Assembly: GCF_026626335.1 (NCBI RefSeq)
Contig: NZ_JAPNTZ010000012.1
Span: forward strand, 124,001-188,000
Length of the DNA stretch: 64,000 bases
Direction: 5' to 3'
Source of the DNA: Paractinoplanes pyxinae
GTDB taxonomy: Bacteria; Actinomycetota; Actinomycetes; Mycobacteriales; Micromonosporaceae
The notes beneath the pieces were generated by a model that saw only the letters and a program-made list of their open reading frames with translations, searched no databases and was not told the origin of the DNA. Below are positions 43,014 through 51,532 of this stretch, piece after piece (the stretch's first letter is position 1; each line of letters opens with the position of its first letter). The translations under genes and the position numbers were made by a program.

Positions 43014-43736
43014 ATGTCCTTCCTCTCCTGGGACCCGGTGGGTGTTGGGCCACTGGCCGCCCCCGCCGATGACGGGCCGGGAAATCCGTGGTTCTCCTGG
43101 CAGTACGTGCGGGACAACGCCGGGGCCCTGGGTGACGCGCTCGAGTTCCACGCGGGCCTGACCGCCCGGGCGGTCCTGCTCGCACTGGTCGTGGCCCTGC
43201 CGCTGGCCGTGCTGGCCTACTGGATCAAACCGTTGACCGGCCCCATCCTCGCACTCTCGGGCGTGCTCTACACGATTCCGTCGCTCGCGCTGCTGGCTCT
43301 GCTGGCGCCCGCGGTGGGCACGACGACCGACACGTCGGTGCTGATCGCCCTGGTTCTCTATGCGCTGCTGGTTCTCGTACGCAATGCCCTCACCGGCCTC
43401 ACGCAGGTGCCGGACGAGGTCAGGGACGCGGCGACCGGCATGGGATACGGACGTTTCGGGCGCCTGCTGCGGGTCGAGTTGCCGCTCGCGCTGCCCGGCA
43501 TCATGACCGGGCTGCGGCTGGCCACCGTCTCCACCGTGGCGCTCGTCACGGTCGGCTCGCTGATCGGGCAGGGCGGCCTGGGCGACCTGATCCTGGGCGG
43601 CTTCCGCAACAACTTCTACAAGGCCGAGATCGTCACCGGCTCGGTGCTCTGCCTGGCTCTGGCGCTGGTGCTCGACCTGCTGCTGGCCGGCGTGGGCCGC
43701 CTGCTGACGCCCTGGGCGCGCCGGAGGGCGTCATGA
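43014..43736 (+). CDS. Osmoprotectant ABC transporter permease (OpuCB/ProW type)
   Basis: The 240-residue product is a binding-protein-dependent permease with five or six helices. Its EAA-type cytoplasmic loop is DEVRDAATGMGYGRFGRLLRVELP. With the next gene it would form the transmembrane dimer of the importer. A TAGCGT box six bases before the ATG looks like a -10 element for a leaderless transcript. This would explain how the gene can diverge from the ATPase gene with only a two-base gap. Confidence 0.92.
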   Translation: MSFLSWDPVGVGPLAAPADDGPGNPWFSWQYVRDNAGALGDALEFHAGLTARAVLLALVVALPLAVLAYWIKPLTGPILALSGVLYTIPSLALLALLAPAVGTTTDTSVLIALVLYALLVLVRNALTGLTQVPDEVRDAATGMGYGRFGRLLRVELPLALPGIMTGLRLATVSTVALVTVGSLIGQGGLGDLILGGFRNNFYKAEIVTGSVLCLALALVLDLLLAGVGRLLTPWARRRAS

Positions 43737-44446
43737 ACACTCTCTCCGAGGCCATCACCTGGCTCAACGACCCGCTCAACTGGACCAACCCGGGCGGCCT
43801 GCTCGAGCGCTTGGGCGAGCACCTGCAGATCAGCTTCTGGGCGGTGCTCATCGGCTGCCTGATCGGCTGGCCCGTGGGCATCTGGCTCGGCCACCGCGGC
43901 CGGGGCGGCGCGGGCGTGATCACCTTCGCCAACCTGACCCTCGCCCTGCCCACGCTGGCCCTGCTCACGATCCTGCCGCTGACCCCGCTCGGCTTCGGCA
44001 AGCCGCCGGTCGTGGTTGCGCTGGCCGTCTTCGCGATTCCGCCGCTGCTGTCGAACGCCTACACGGGCCTGCGCTCGGTCGACCCCGAGGTGCGGGAGGC
44101 GGCCAAGGGCATGGGCCTGTCCGGTTCGCAGGTGCTGTGGCGGGTCGAGCTGCCGCTGGCCGTGCCCTACCTGGCGGCCGGGCTGCGCACCGCCGCCGTT
44201 CAGGTGGTCGCGACGACCACGCTGGCCACCTTCGTCAACGGCGGCGGCCTGGGCGAGATCATCAGCGCCGGTTTCGGGCTCGGCATCAGCGTCGGCGGCA
44301 ACCAGATCGTGGCCGGCGGGATCTTTGTGGTGCTCCTCGCACTTGCCGTCGAGGGCCTCCTCGCGCTCGTGCAACGCCTGGTCACACCCCGTGCGCTGCG
44401 GGCCGCGAGGCGCCGCCGGCCCACCGCGGCGGCCCCGGCCGGGTAA
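43733..44446 (+). CDS. Osmoprotectant ABC transporter permease (OpuCD type)
   Basis: The 237-residue product is the second permease of the importer. The EAA loop is PEVREAAKGMGLSGSQVLWRVELP. A short N-terminal amphipathic stretch (LNDPLNWTNPGGLLERLGEHL) precedes the helices. The ATG overlaps the previous stop by four bases. The binding-protein gene follows after 127 bases. Confidence 0.92.
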   Translation: MNTLSEAITWLNDPLNWTNPGGLLERLGEHLQISFWAVLIGCLIGWPVGIWLGHRGRGGAGVITFANLTLALPTLALLTILPLTPLGFGKPPVVVALAVFAIPPLLSNAYTGLRSVDPEVREAAKGMGLSGSQVLWRVELPLAVPYLAAGLRTAAVQVVATTTLATFVNGGGLGEIISAGFGLGISVGGNQIVAGGIFVVLLALAVEGLLALVQRLVTPRALRAARRRRPTAAAPAG

Positions 44447-44573
44447 CGGTCCGGCGTAATCCTGGAAAGTGTCACACCCGGCGGGTAGAGATGGCAGGGC
44501 AGGCGGTTCTCCTCCGCCCGTCGGACACGCGGCGCGACCACCCTGATCGCGCCGGGACACAGAAGGCGGCACT

Positions 44574-45572
44574 ATGCGTCGACACCTGATCTTGATGGCC
44601 GCCACCGCGACGGCGGCCGTCGTCTCCCTCGCCGGTTGCGGTGACGCCGGCTCCTCCGGCACCGAAGCCCCACCCTCCGCGGCGGCCGGCGCCGGCTGCG
44701 CCCCCGTCGCCGGCGACAAGCTCGTCGTGCTCGAGGACGACAAGAAGCTGCAGAACACCGACAACGTCCTGCCCGCGATCAACAAGAAGGCGTCCTCGCC
44801 CGAGCTCATCGCCGCGCTCGACAAGGCGTCGGCCGCTCTCGACACCACGAAGCTGATCGCGCTCAACAAGGCGGTCGCGGTCGACCGCAAGTCGTCCCAG
44901 GCCGCCGCGGAAGAGTTCGCAGCTGCGAACAATGTCACGGCCGGCATCACCAAGGGCTCCGGCGGTCAGCTCACCATCGGCGCCGCCGACTTCCCCGAGA
45001 GCGCCACCCTGGCCCAGCTCTACGGCCTGGCCGCGAAGGCCGCCGGCTACACGGTGAAGGTGCAGACCATCGGCAACCGTGAGCTCTACGAACCCGCGCT
45101 CGAAAAGGGCGACCTCGACGTCGTCCCTGAGTACGCGGCCACTCTGGCCACGTTCCTGGCCGGCAAGGTCGAGGGCAAGAACGCCAAAGACCCGTCCTCG
45201 CCCGAGCTGCAGACCACGATCACCAACCTCACCGCGCTCGGTGAGAAGCGTGGCCTGGTCTTCGGCAAGCCGTCCGAGGCGCAAGACCAGAACGCGTTCG
45301 CGGTGACCACCGCTTTCGCCGACAAGAACGGTCTGAAAACACTGTCCGACCTGGCCGCCAAGTGCTCCGGCGCGGCCACCGTCCTGGGTGGCCCGGCCGA
45401 GTGCCCGCAGCGTCCCAAGTGCCAGCAGGGCCTGATCGACACGTACGACTTCAAGGCCGGCAAGTTCAGCAGCCTGGACGCCGGCGGCCCGCTCACGCTG
45501 ACCGCCCTCAAGACCGGCACGGTGAGCGTCGGCCTGGTGTTCAGCTCCGACCCCGCACTGGCCGCCAGCTGA
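44574..45572 (+). CDS. Osmoprotectant ABC transporter substrate-binding lipoprotein
   Basis: The 332-residue product has a lipoprotein signal peptide with the lipobox SLAGC (Cys22), then an OpuAC-type binding domain: LTIGAADFPESATLAQLYG, then NRELYEPALEKGDLDVVPEY near the hinge. These features match quaternary-amine binding proteins (glycine betaine, choline, carnitine); which one is not decidable here. It completes the importer and ends in a terminator hairpin. Confidence 0.92.
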   Translation: MRRHLILMAATATAAVVSLAGCGDAGSSGTEAPPSAAAGAGCAPVAGDKLVVLEDDKKLQNTDNVLPAINKKASSPELIAALDKASAALDTTKLIALNKAVAVDRKSSQAAAEEFAAANNVTAGITKGSGGQLTIGAADFPESATLAQLYGLAAKAAGYTVKVQTIGNRELYEPALEKGDLDVVPEYAATLATFLAGKVEGKNAKDPSSPELQTTITNLTALGEKRGLVFGKPSEAQDQNAFAVTTAFADKNGLKTLSDLAAKCSGAATVLGGPAECPQRPKCQQGLIDTYDFKAGKFSSLDAGGPLTLTALKTGTVSVGLVFSSDPALAAS

Positions 45573-45589
45573 CGAGAATTGTCCGCGAT

Positions 45590-45620
45590 CGCCGGGTTTC
45601 AGACCATCTGAAGCCCGGCG
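45590..45620 (+). terminator. Hairpin after the osmoprotectant operon
   Basis: A 14-bp stem with one G-T pair (left arm CGCCGGGTTTCAGA) closes a CCA loop 17 bases after the binding-protein stop. No U-run follows. Confidence 0.7.
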
Positions 45621-45665
45621 CTCGAACAGTTGCTCGATCGGGGAGTCTGGGTAATATCGGCGCCC

Positions 45666-47573
45666 ATGCCGGATCAGGACTCCGTGGCGGGTAACGCACG
45701 TCTGCTCCGCGGCCTCAATTGGGCGGGCGTTCTGCTCGCCCCTCTGGCCGCGGCTGTCGTCCTGCTCGGCCAGAGCTCCAACACCGTGCGGTTCGCCGTG
45801 CTGCTCATCGCCGTCGCCGTCGTGCTGGTCGGCGCGACCGCGCTGGTACGCAGCGACCCGGTGGTCGGCCGCCTGGACGTCGAAGAGGCGGTGGCCAACC
45901 AGGTAGCCACGCTCCGGCGCGAGCTGCGAGCCGAGTTCGCCCCCGCCGGCCCCGGCTTCGCCGCCCCCGCCGGCTCGGTCCACGGCGGCCCGTCCGGCCC
46001 CATCCACGGCGGCCCGTCCGGCTCGGTCCACGGCGGCCCGTCCAGCGCCGTCCACGGCGGTCCGTCCGGCTCGGTCCACGGCGGCGGCAGCGTTCACGGC
46101 GCCTCGGCCGGCAATCTCCACGGCGGCCCTCCGGGCAACGTCCAAGGCGGCGTTCCCGCCGGGGCCGTGCGCAGTGGGGGAACGCAGCGCGCTTCCGCCG
46201 TCGTCGCGCCGCCCCCGCCCGCCGACGAGGAGTCAGGCTTCTTCGCCGACGCCCCGCCCCTCCACCCCGAGGACGACCCGTTCGCCAAGCCGTCCGGCTT
46301 CCCCGGCCGCGCGAACGTCCCACCCGCCTACCCGGCCGCGGACCGTCGCGGCGTGGCCGGCTACCAGGGCCCCGATCATCGCGGCGCGGCCGACTACCAG
46401 GGTGCGGATGACGGCGGCGTGGCCGGCTACCAGGGTGCCGATCGTCGCGGCGCGGCCGACTACCAAGGTGCGGACGATGGCGGGGCCGGCTACCAGGGTG
46501 CCGACTACCAAAGTGCATCCGGGTATGAAGATGCGGCCGGTTACGAGGCCGCCGGCTACCAGGGCGCTGATTACCAAGGCACGTCCGGCTATGAGGACGC
46601 GGCTGGGTACGAGGGCGCCGCCGGCTATCAGGGCGCTGATTACCAGGGCGCGGCCGACTACCAGGACCAGTCCAGCTACCCGGGTCAGCCCGACTACCAG
46701 GGTGAGCCCGACTTCCCGGACCGGTCCGCCGACTTCCCGAGGCAGCCCGCCGGACCGCCGCCGACGGGTTCCCCCCGTCCACCGATCCCCGCAGGCGGCC
46801 GAGCCGGAGTTCCCGCCGCGTCCGCCGCGGTTCGCCCACCGGCCCGCACCGGCCCCGGCATGACCACTGGCGGCCGCCCAGCCGGCTCGGCCGGCCGCGA
46901 GCCTGGCACTTCGACCGGCGGCCGTCCTGCCGCCGCCGTGCCTGCGCCGCCCCCAATTCCCCGCCAGCGGGGTGCCGCGTCCGTGCCGCCACCCGCCCCG
47001 CCGCGCGCCTCCGCCTCCGTCCGCCCGGCCAATTCCGGCGGTCCAGCTGGCCCGGGAAGCGCGGGCCCCGGCGGACCGGTGAATCTCGCTGACCTCGGCG
47101 GTCGTGGAAGCCCGGCCAGTCGCGGCGGTGGGCCCGGAAACCGGAGCGGCGTCGGCTCTGGTGATCACGGCGGCCCCGGCGGCTCGTTCGGTGGCCAGCC
47201 GGAGTCGCTGGTCGACGACTTCGGCGCCAGCAACGGCTACGCCGCCCAGTCGCCCGCTGTCTACGGCACCCCGCCGGGCGGCAACACGTACGGCGCCGCC
47301 AGCACGTACGGCAGTTCGAACGACGACTTCGACTCCGATGAGTACAGCGGCTACGGCGCCCCCCGCTACGGCTCCGAGCAGGGCGACTACGGCTACGGCG
47401 ACGCCGACGGCGGCTACGAGGCTCCCCGCGAGCCCGGCACCACCACCGGCGACCCCAACTACAAGGCCCGCCGCCACCGCCCGTCGGCCAACGACACCAA
47501 CGTCGGCTCGCTCAGCGACTTCGCCCAGTACGGCGGCTACACGCCCGACCAGGACGGCTACGGCCGCCGCTGA
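45666..47573 (+). CDS. Membrane-anchored repeat protein, low complexity
   Basis: The 635-residue product begins with two membrane helices (about residues 18-36 and 42-62) and a short helical stretch (VEEAVANQVATLRRELRAEF). The rest is disordered. Residues about 104-165 carry repeats of SVHGGPSG type. Residues 228-355 hold many GYQGAD or DYQGAD units, rich in Tyr, Gln, Gly and Asp. The remainder is Pro/Gly/Ser/Arg-rich, ending in Tyr/Gly-rich sequence. No enzyme domain is seen. Tyr/Gly/Gln repeats of this kind favour self-association or surface interactions, but function is unknown. It converges on nuoD with a 7-base gap. Confidence 0.8.
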   Translation: MPDQDSVAGNARLLRGLNWAGVLLAPLAAAVVLLGQSSNTVRFAVLLIAVAVVLVGATALVRSDPVVGRLDVEEAVANQVATLRRELRAEFAPAGPGFAAPAGSVHGGPSGPIHGGPSGSVHGGPSSAVHGGPSGSVHGGGSVHGASAGNLHGGPPGNVQGGVPAGAVRSGGTQRASAVVAPPPPADEESGFFADAPPLHPEDDPFAKPSGFPGRANVPPAYPAADRRGVAGYQGPDHRGAADYQGADDGGVAGYQGADRRGAADYQGADDGGAGYQGADYQSASGYEDAAGYEAAGYQGADYQGTSGYEDAAGYEGAAGYQGADYQGAADYQDQSSYPGQPDYQGEPDFPDRSADFPRQPAGPPPTGSPRPPIPAGGRAGVPAASAAVRPPARTGPGMTTGGRPAGSAGREPGTSTGGRPAAAVPAPPPIPRQRGAASVPPPAPPRASASVRPANSGGPAGPGSAGPGGPVNLADLGGRGSPASRGGGPGNRSGVGSGDHGGPGGSFGGQPESLVDDFGASNGYAAQSPAVYGTPPGGNTYGAASTYGSSNDDFDSDEYSGYGAPRYGSEQGDYGYGDADGGYEAPREPGTTTGDPNYKARRHRPSANDTNVGSLSDFAQYGGYTPDQDGYGRR

Positions 47574-47580
47574 CCAGCCG

Positions 47581-48768
47581 TTACTTGTCGATGTCCCCGA
47601 CCACGAAGAACATCGAGCCCAGAATGGCGATCAAGTCGGGCACCAGGCAGCCCGGGATCAGCGTCGACAGCGCCTGCACGTTGGCGTACGACGCCGTCCG
47701 CAGCTTCATGCGCCACGGCGTCTTCTCGCCCCGCGACACCAGGTAGTAGCCGTTGATGCCGAGCGGGTTCTCCGTCCAGGCGTAGGTGTGCCCCTCGGGC
47801 GCCTTGACCACCTTGGGCAGGCGCACGTTGACCGGCCCCGAGAGCTGGTCGACCCGGTCCAGGCACTGCTCGGCGAGGTCAAGTGACACGTACGTCTGAT
47901 CGAGCAGCACCTCGAACCGGGAGTGACAGTCGCCTGCGCTCCGAGTCACCACCGGCACGTCCAATTGGTCGTACGCCAAATAGGGCTCGTCCCGGCGCAG
48001 GTCGAAGTCGAGCCCGCTGGCCCGCGCCACCGGCCCCGACGCCCCGAACGCCGCTGCCTGCTCGGCCGTAAGCACCCCGACCCCGACCGTGCGGGCCAGG
48101 AAGATCTCGTTGCGCCGGATCAGATTGTCCAGGTCGGGCAGTCGCGTGCGGACCGTCCGGATCGCCTCGCGCGCCCGCCCCGTCCATCCGGCCGGCACTT
48201 CTTCCTTGAGCCCGCCGACCCGGTTGAACATGTAGTGCATGCGGCCGCCGGAGACCTCTTCCATCACGGCCTGCAGGGTTTCGCGCTCGCGGAACGCGTA
48301 GAACATGGGCGTAATTGCGCCGATCTCGAGCGGGTACGAGCCCAGGAACATCAGGTGGTTGAGCACCCGGTTGAGCTCGGCCAGCACCATCCGCAGCCAG
48401 GTCGCGCGCTCGGGCACCTCGATGCCCATCAGCCGTTCGACGGCGAGCGCGACCCCCAGTTCGTTGGAGAAGGCGGAGAGCCAGTCGTGCCGGTTGGCCA
48501 GCATGATGATCTGCCGGTAGTCGCGCACCTCGAACAGCTTCTCGGCGCCGCGGTGCATGTAGCCGACGATCGGCTCGCAGCTGACCACCCGCTCGCCGTC
48601 GAGCGTGAGCTTGAGCCGCAGCACGCCGTGCGTCGAGGGGTGCTGCGGGCCGATGTTGAGCACCATGTCGGCCGTCTCGAGCCCGGCCCCGGTCCCGACC
48701 GTCATTTCCCGCGTGGGCGCAGCCTTCAGTCCGGTTAAGGGTGGTGGTGGGGTGGTTGGACGGGTCAC
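47581..48768 (-). CDS. nuoD: Stand-alone NADH-quinone oxidoreductase subunit D (NuoD-like)
   Basis: NuoD (49-kDa/NDUFS2) lies at the quinone site of complex I next to cluster N2. The 395-residue product has NIGPQHPSTHGVLRL, IVGYMHRGAEKLFE, and further conserved blocks (NRHDWLSAFSNELG, RMHYMFNRVGGL, FFVVGDID at the end). It is a little shorter than the NuoD of full nuo operons. No other nuo gene is in the window. The GTG start overlaps the stop of the MidA-type methyltransferase gene by four bases. In humans that methyltransferase family modifies an Arg of this same subunit, so the pairing is likely functional. The conserved Arg in HRGAEKL is residue 73. Confidence 0.92.
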   Translation of the reverse strand: MTRPTTPPPPLTGLKAAPTREMTVGTGAGLETADMVLNIGPQHPSTHGVLRLKLTLDGERVVSCEPIVGYMHRGAEKLFEVRDYRQIIMLANRHDWLSAFSNELGVALAVERLMGIEVPERATWLRMVLAELNRVLNHLMFLGSYPLEIGAITPMFYAFRERETLQAVMEEVSGGRMHYMFNRVGGLKEEVPAGWTGRAREAIRTVRTRLPDLDNLIRRNEIFLARTVGVGVLTAEQAAAFGASGPVARASGLDFDLRRDEPYLAYDQLDVPVVTRSAGDCHSRFEVLLDQTYVSLDLAEQCLDRVDQLSGPVNVRLPKVVKAPEGHTYAWTENPLGINGYYLVSRGEKTPWRMKLRTASYANVQALSTLIPGCLVPDLIAILGSMFFVVGDIDK

Positions 48769-49733
48769 AGCAGAATGCTCCCACGCTCGTCGAGGCCGAT
48801 GCTGTGCAGCAGCCACCAGTGACCGCCCAGTCCGGACGGTTCGATCAGCTCGGCTTCGGCGCCGGCCGCGGCCAGCGCCCGCACGTATCCGGCCGGGTCG
48901 CTTCGCGCCAGATCGAGCGGTGGTCGTCCGCCGTCGATCCCGAGCGCTTTCAGCGCCTCCCGCTGCCGAATTAACACGTACGGCTCTCCCGCGGCCGCCG
49001 CGGCCGAGTCCACAGCCACGTGGGCCGTCACGTCACAAGATCCGTCCGGCACCGGTGTGACCTGCCGCCCCGCCCGGAACCCGGTCAGCGTCCCCAGCGC
49101 CGGCCGCTCGTCCCGCCGATGCCCGTAGTCGATCGCCAGCGCGCACCCCCGCCGCACCTGCCCAACCGCATCGGCCCAGGCGGCATCCCGCGGCCACCCG
49201 ATCTCGGCCCGGCCCGGCTGCGGCCACCACCGCCGCAACCAGAACAAGTCGGCCGCGTCGACGAGCCCGCCCAGCGACTCCACGCCCGTGGACGGCTCGA
49301 CCAGCACCTTCCGCAGCCGCCCCTCGTCATCCAGGTCGGCCACGTCCAGCGGCACATTGTCGAGCCATTCGGTGGCGATCAGCAGCCCGACGATCCCGTC
49401 CGGCAACTCCCGCTGCCACGCGATGCTCCCCGGCAGCCCGCTGGGCCGGGGCGCCACCTCGACCGCGGTGAGCCGGACCCGCTCGGGAAGTAGCGGCCGC
49501 AGCGCGGCAAGCAGCTCACCCCGCCCCGCACCCACGTCCACCAGGTCGAACACCTTCGGCCGGCCCAGAGCGGCGTCCACCCGTTCGATCAGCCGCAGCA
49601 GGGCCCCCGCGAACAACGGCGACGCGTGCGCACTCGTCCGGAAGTGATCGCCTGGCCCTTCGGCGGCGCGCACGAAGAAGCCCCCAGGCCCGTAGAGCCC
49701 CGCCTCCATCGCCACCCGCCACCCGGCTTTCAC
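48765..49733 (-). CDS. MidA/NDUFAF7-family SAM-dependent methyltransferase
   Basis: The product of about 322 residues matches the PF02636 (MidA) family: GLYGPGGFFVRAAEGPGDHF at the start, FRTSAHASPLF, motif I DLVDVGAGRGELL, ATEWLDNVPLDV, and AIDYGHRRDE with GTLTGFRAG. In animals and Dictyostelium MidA/NDUFAF7 dimethylates an Arg of complex I subunit NDUFS2 and is needed for assembly. Here it is translationally coupled to a nuoD gene, the bacterial NDUFS2. The GTG used follows a TAGGGT box by seven bases, a leaderless-type arrangement; a GTG 14 codons upstream is possible. Confidence 0.86.
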   Translation of the reverse strand: MKAGWRVAMEAGLYGPGGFFVRAAEGPGDHFRTSAHASPLFAGALLRLIERVDAALGRPKVFDLVDVGAGRGELLAALRPLLPERVRLTAVEVAPRPSGLPGSIAWQRELPDGIVGLLIATEWLDNVPLDVADLDDEGRLRKVLVEPSTGVESLGGLVDAADLFWLRRWWPQPGRAEIGWPRDAAWADAVGQVRRGCALAIDYGHRRDERPALGTLTGFRAGRQVTPVPDGSCDVTAHVAVDSAAAAAGEPYVLIRQREALKALGIDGGRPPLDLARSDPAGYVRALAAAGAEAELIEPSGLGGHWWLLHSIGLDERGSILL

Positions 49734-49853
49734 ACCCGCAACCCTAGGCGCTGGAGCGGTGATGGGGTTGTTCACATGGTCTTGTCACGGGCATGTTTCG
49801 GCGGCGCATACTTGCGCTCGACCGGTACCCCTTCTTGAGGACTGGATCCTGAT

Positions 49854-50711
49854 ATGAGCGCATTGACCGTGGGCGTTGTCGGAGCGGGCCGGGTGGGCGC
49901 CGTCCTCGGCGCGGCCCTGACCGCCGCGGGCCACCGCGTGGTCGCCGCCGCGGCCGTGTCCGCGGCCTCGCGTGACCGGGCCGCCCGCCTGCTGCCGGGC
50001 GCGGCGATCCTGCCCGCCGACGAGGTCGCCCGGGCCGCCGATGACCTTCTCCTTCTTTCCGTGCCCGACGACGCGCTCGCGAGCGTCGTCTCCGGCCTTT
50101 CCGCCACCGGCGCGCTGCGAGCGGGACAAATCGTCGCCCACACCTCCGGCGCGCACGGGCTGGCCGTACTCGGTGACCTGCACGGCATGGCCCTGCACCC
50201 GGCGATGACCTTCACCGGCACCGACCACGACCTCGAGCGCCTGCCCGGCATCGCCTGGGGTGTCACCGCGACCGACCGCGCCTTCGCGGCCCGGCTCGTG
50301 GCCGACCTCGGCGGCATCCCGGAGTGGGTGGCCGAGGACGCCCGGCCGGTCTATCACGCGGCCCTCGCCCACGGCGCGAATCACCTGGTCACGCTCGTGA
50401 ACGAGGCAGCCGACCTGCTGCGCGCGGCGGGCATCGCCGAGCCCTCGCGCATTCTGTCGCCGCTGCTGCACGCGGCGCTCGACAACGCTCTGCGGATGGG
50501 CGACGCGGCGCTGACCGGGCCGGTCTCGAGGGGCGACGCCGGCACCGTCGGCAAGCATCTCGACCGCATGCCGGCCGAGGCCGTGCCCGCGTACCTGGCC
50601 CTGGCCCGCCGCACCGCCGACCGGGCCATCGCCTCGGGCCGTCTGCGTCCGCAGGACGCGACATTGCTGCTTGACGTTCTGTCCCGCGCCGCGGTGGGGA
50701 GCCCTTCATGA
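49854..50711 (+). CDS. Rossmann-fold dehydrogenase with DUF2520 domain
   Basis: The 285-residue product has a nucleotide-binding GAGRVGAVLGAALTAAGH start, a strand with LLLSVPDDALASVVSGL, then HTSGAHGLAVLGDL and an all-helical C-terminal domain (DUF2520). The fold is that of 6-phosphogluconate or ketopantoate reductases. Its stop overlaps the panC start by four bases, and this linkage is widespread. A role in supplying pantoate (2-dehydropantoate reduction) or in protecting the pathway is a reasonable but unproven guess. Confidence 0.85.
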   Translation: MSALTVGVVGAGRVGAVLGAALTAAGHRVVAAAAVSAASRDRAARLLPGAAILPADEVARAADDLLLLSVPDDALASVVSGLSATGALRAGQIVAHTSGAHGLAVLGDLHGMALHPAMTFTGTDHDLERLPGIAWGVTATDRAFAARLVADLGGIPEWVAEDARPVYHAALAHGANHLVTLVNEAADLLRAAGIAEPSRILSPLLHAALDNALRMGDAALTGPVSRGDAGTVGKHLDRMPAEAVPAYLALARRTADRAIASGRLRPQDATLLLDVLSRAAVGSPS

Positions 50712-51532
50712 CGTACGTGATCCATACCCGCGCCGATTTGGCCGGAGTGCCCAAAAACGGGACGCGCGCCGTCGTCATGACCATGGGCGCACTCCACGCG
50801 GGTCACCGGCAGCTCATGCGCGAGGCCCGTCGGCGCGGCGATGAAGTGCTCGTCACGATCTTTGTGAACCCGCTGCAGTTCGGCCCGAACGAGGACTTCG
50901 ACAGGTACCCCCGCACGCTGGAGGCCGACCTCGAGGCGTGCCGGGCCGAGGGCGTCGACATCGTGTTCGCGCCCAGCCGCGGCGAGATGTACCCCGGCGG
51001 CGCGCCCTCGATCACGATGAACGCCGGGCCGCTGGGCGAGATCCTGGAGGGCGCCAGCCGCCCCGGCCACTTCGCCGGCATGCTCACCGTCGTCCAGAAG
51101 CTGCTCATGCTGACCCGGGCCGACCTGGCGTTCTTCGGCGAGAAAGACTTCCAGCAGCTCGCCCTGATCCGCCGGATGGCCGCCGATCTCGAGCTCGGCG
51201 TCGAGATCGTGGGCGTTCCCACCGTACGCGAACCGGACGGCCTGGCCCTGTCGAGCCGCAACCGGTACTTGTCGGCCGGCGAACGCCGGTCGGCCCTCGC
51301 CCTGAGCCGGGCCCTGCGTGAGGGCGCCACCCACACCGAGGCCGCGTCCGCCCTGGCCGCGGCCCGCAAGATCCTGGCCGACGAGCCGGGAGTGCAGGTC
51401 GACTACCTGGAACTCACCGGCGCCGACCTCGGCCGCCCGGAACCCGGCCCGGCTCGCCTGCTCGTCGCCGCCCGCGTCGGCCGCACCCGCCTGATCGACA
51501 ACGTCGCCCTGACTCTGGAAAAGGTCGCCTGA
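50708..51532 (+). CDS. panC: Pantothenate synthetase
   Basis: PanC joins pantoate and beta-alanine with ATP to give pantothenate. The 274-residue product has the HIGH-like motif MGALHAGHRQLM, the FVNPLQFGPNEDFDRYPR block, and KDFQQLALIRRM and LALSSRNRYLS, all part of the active site. Its start overlaps the DUF2520 gene, and its last base overlaps the panD ATG, so three proteins are co-translated. Confidence 0.97.
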   Translation: MTYVIHTRADLAGVPKNGTRAVVMTMGALHAGHRQLMREARRRGDEVLVTIFVNPLQFGPNEDFDRYPRTLEADLEACRAEGVDIVFAPSRGEMYPGGAPSITMNAGPLGEILEGASRPGHFAGMLTVVQKLLMLTRADLAFFGEKDFQQLALIRRMAADLELGVEIVGVPTVREPDGLALSSRNRYLSAGERRSALALSRALREGATHTEAASALAAARKILADEPGVQVDYLELTGADLGRPEPGPARLLVAARVGRTRLIDNVALTLEKVA

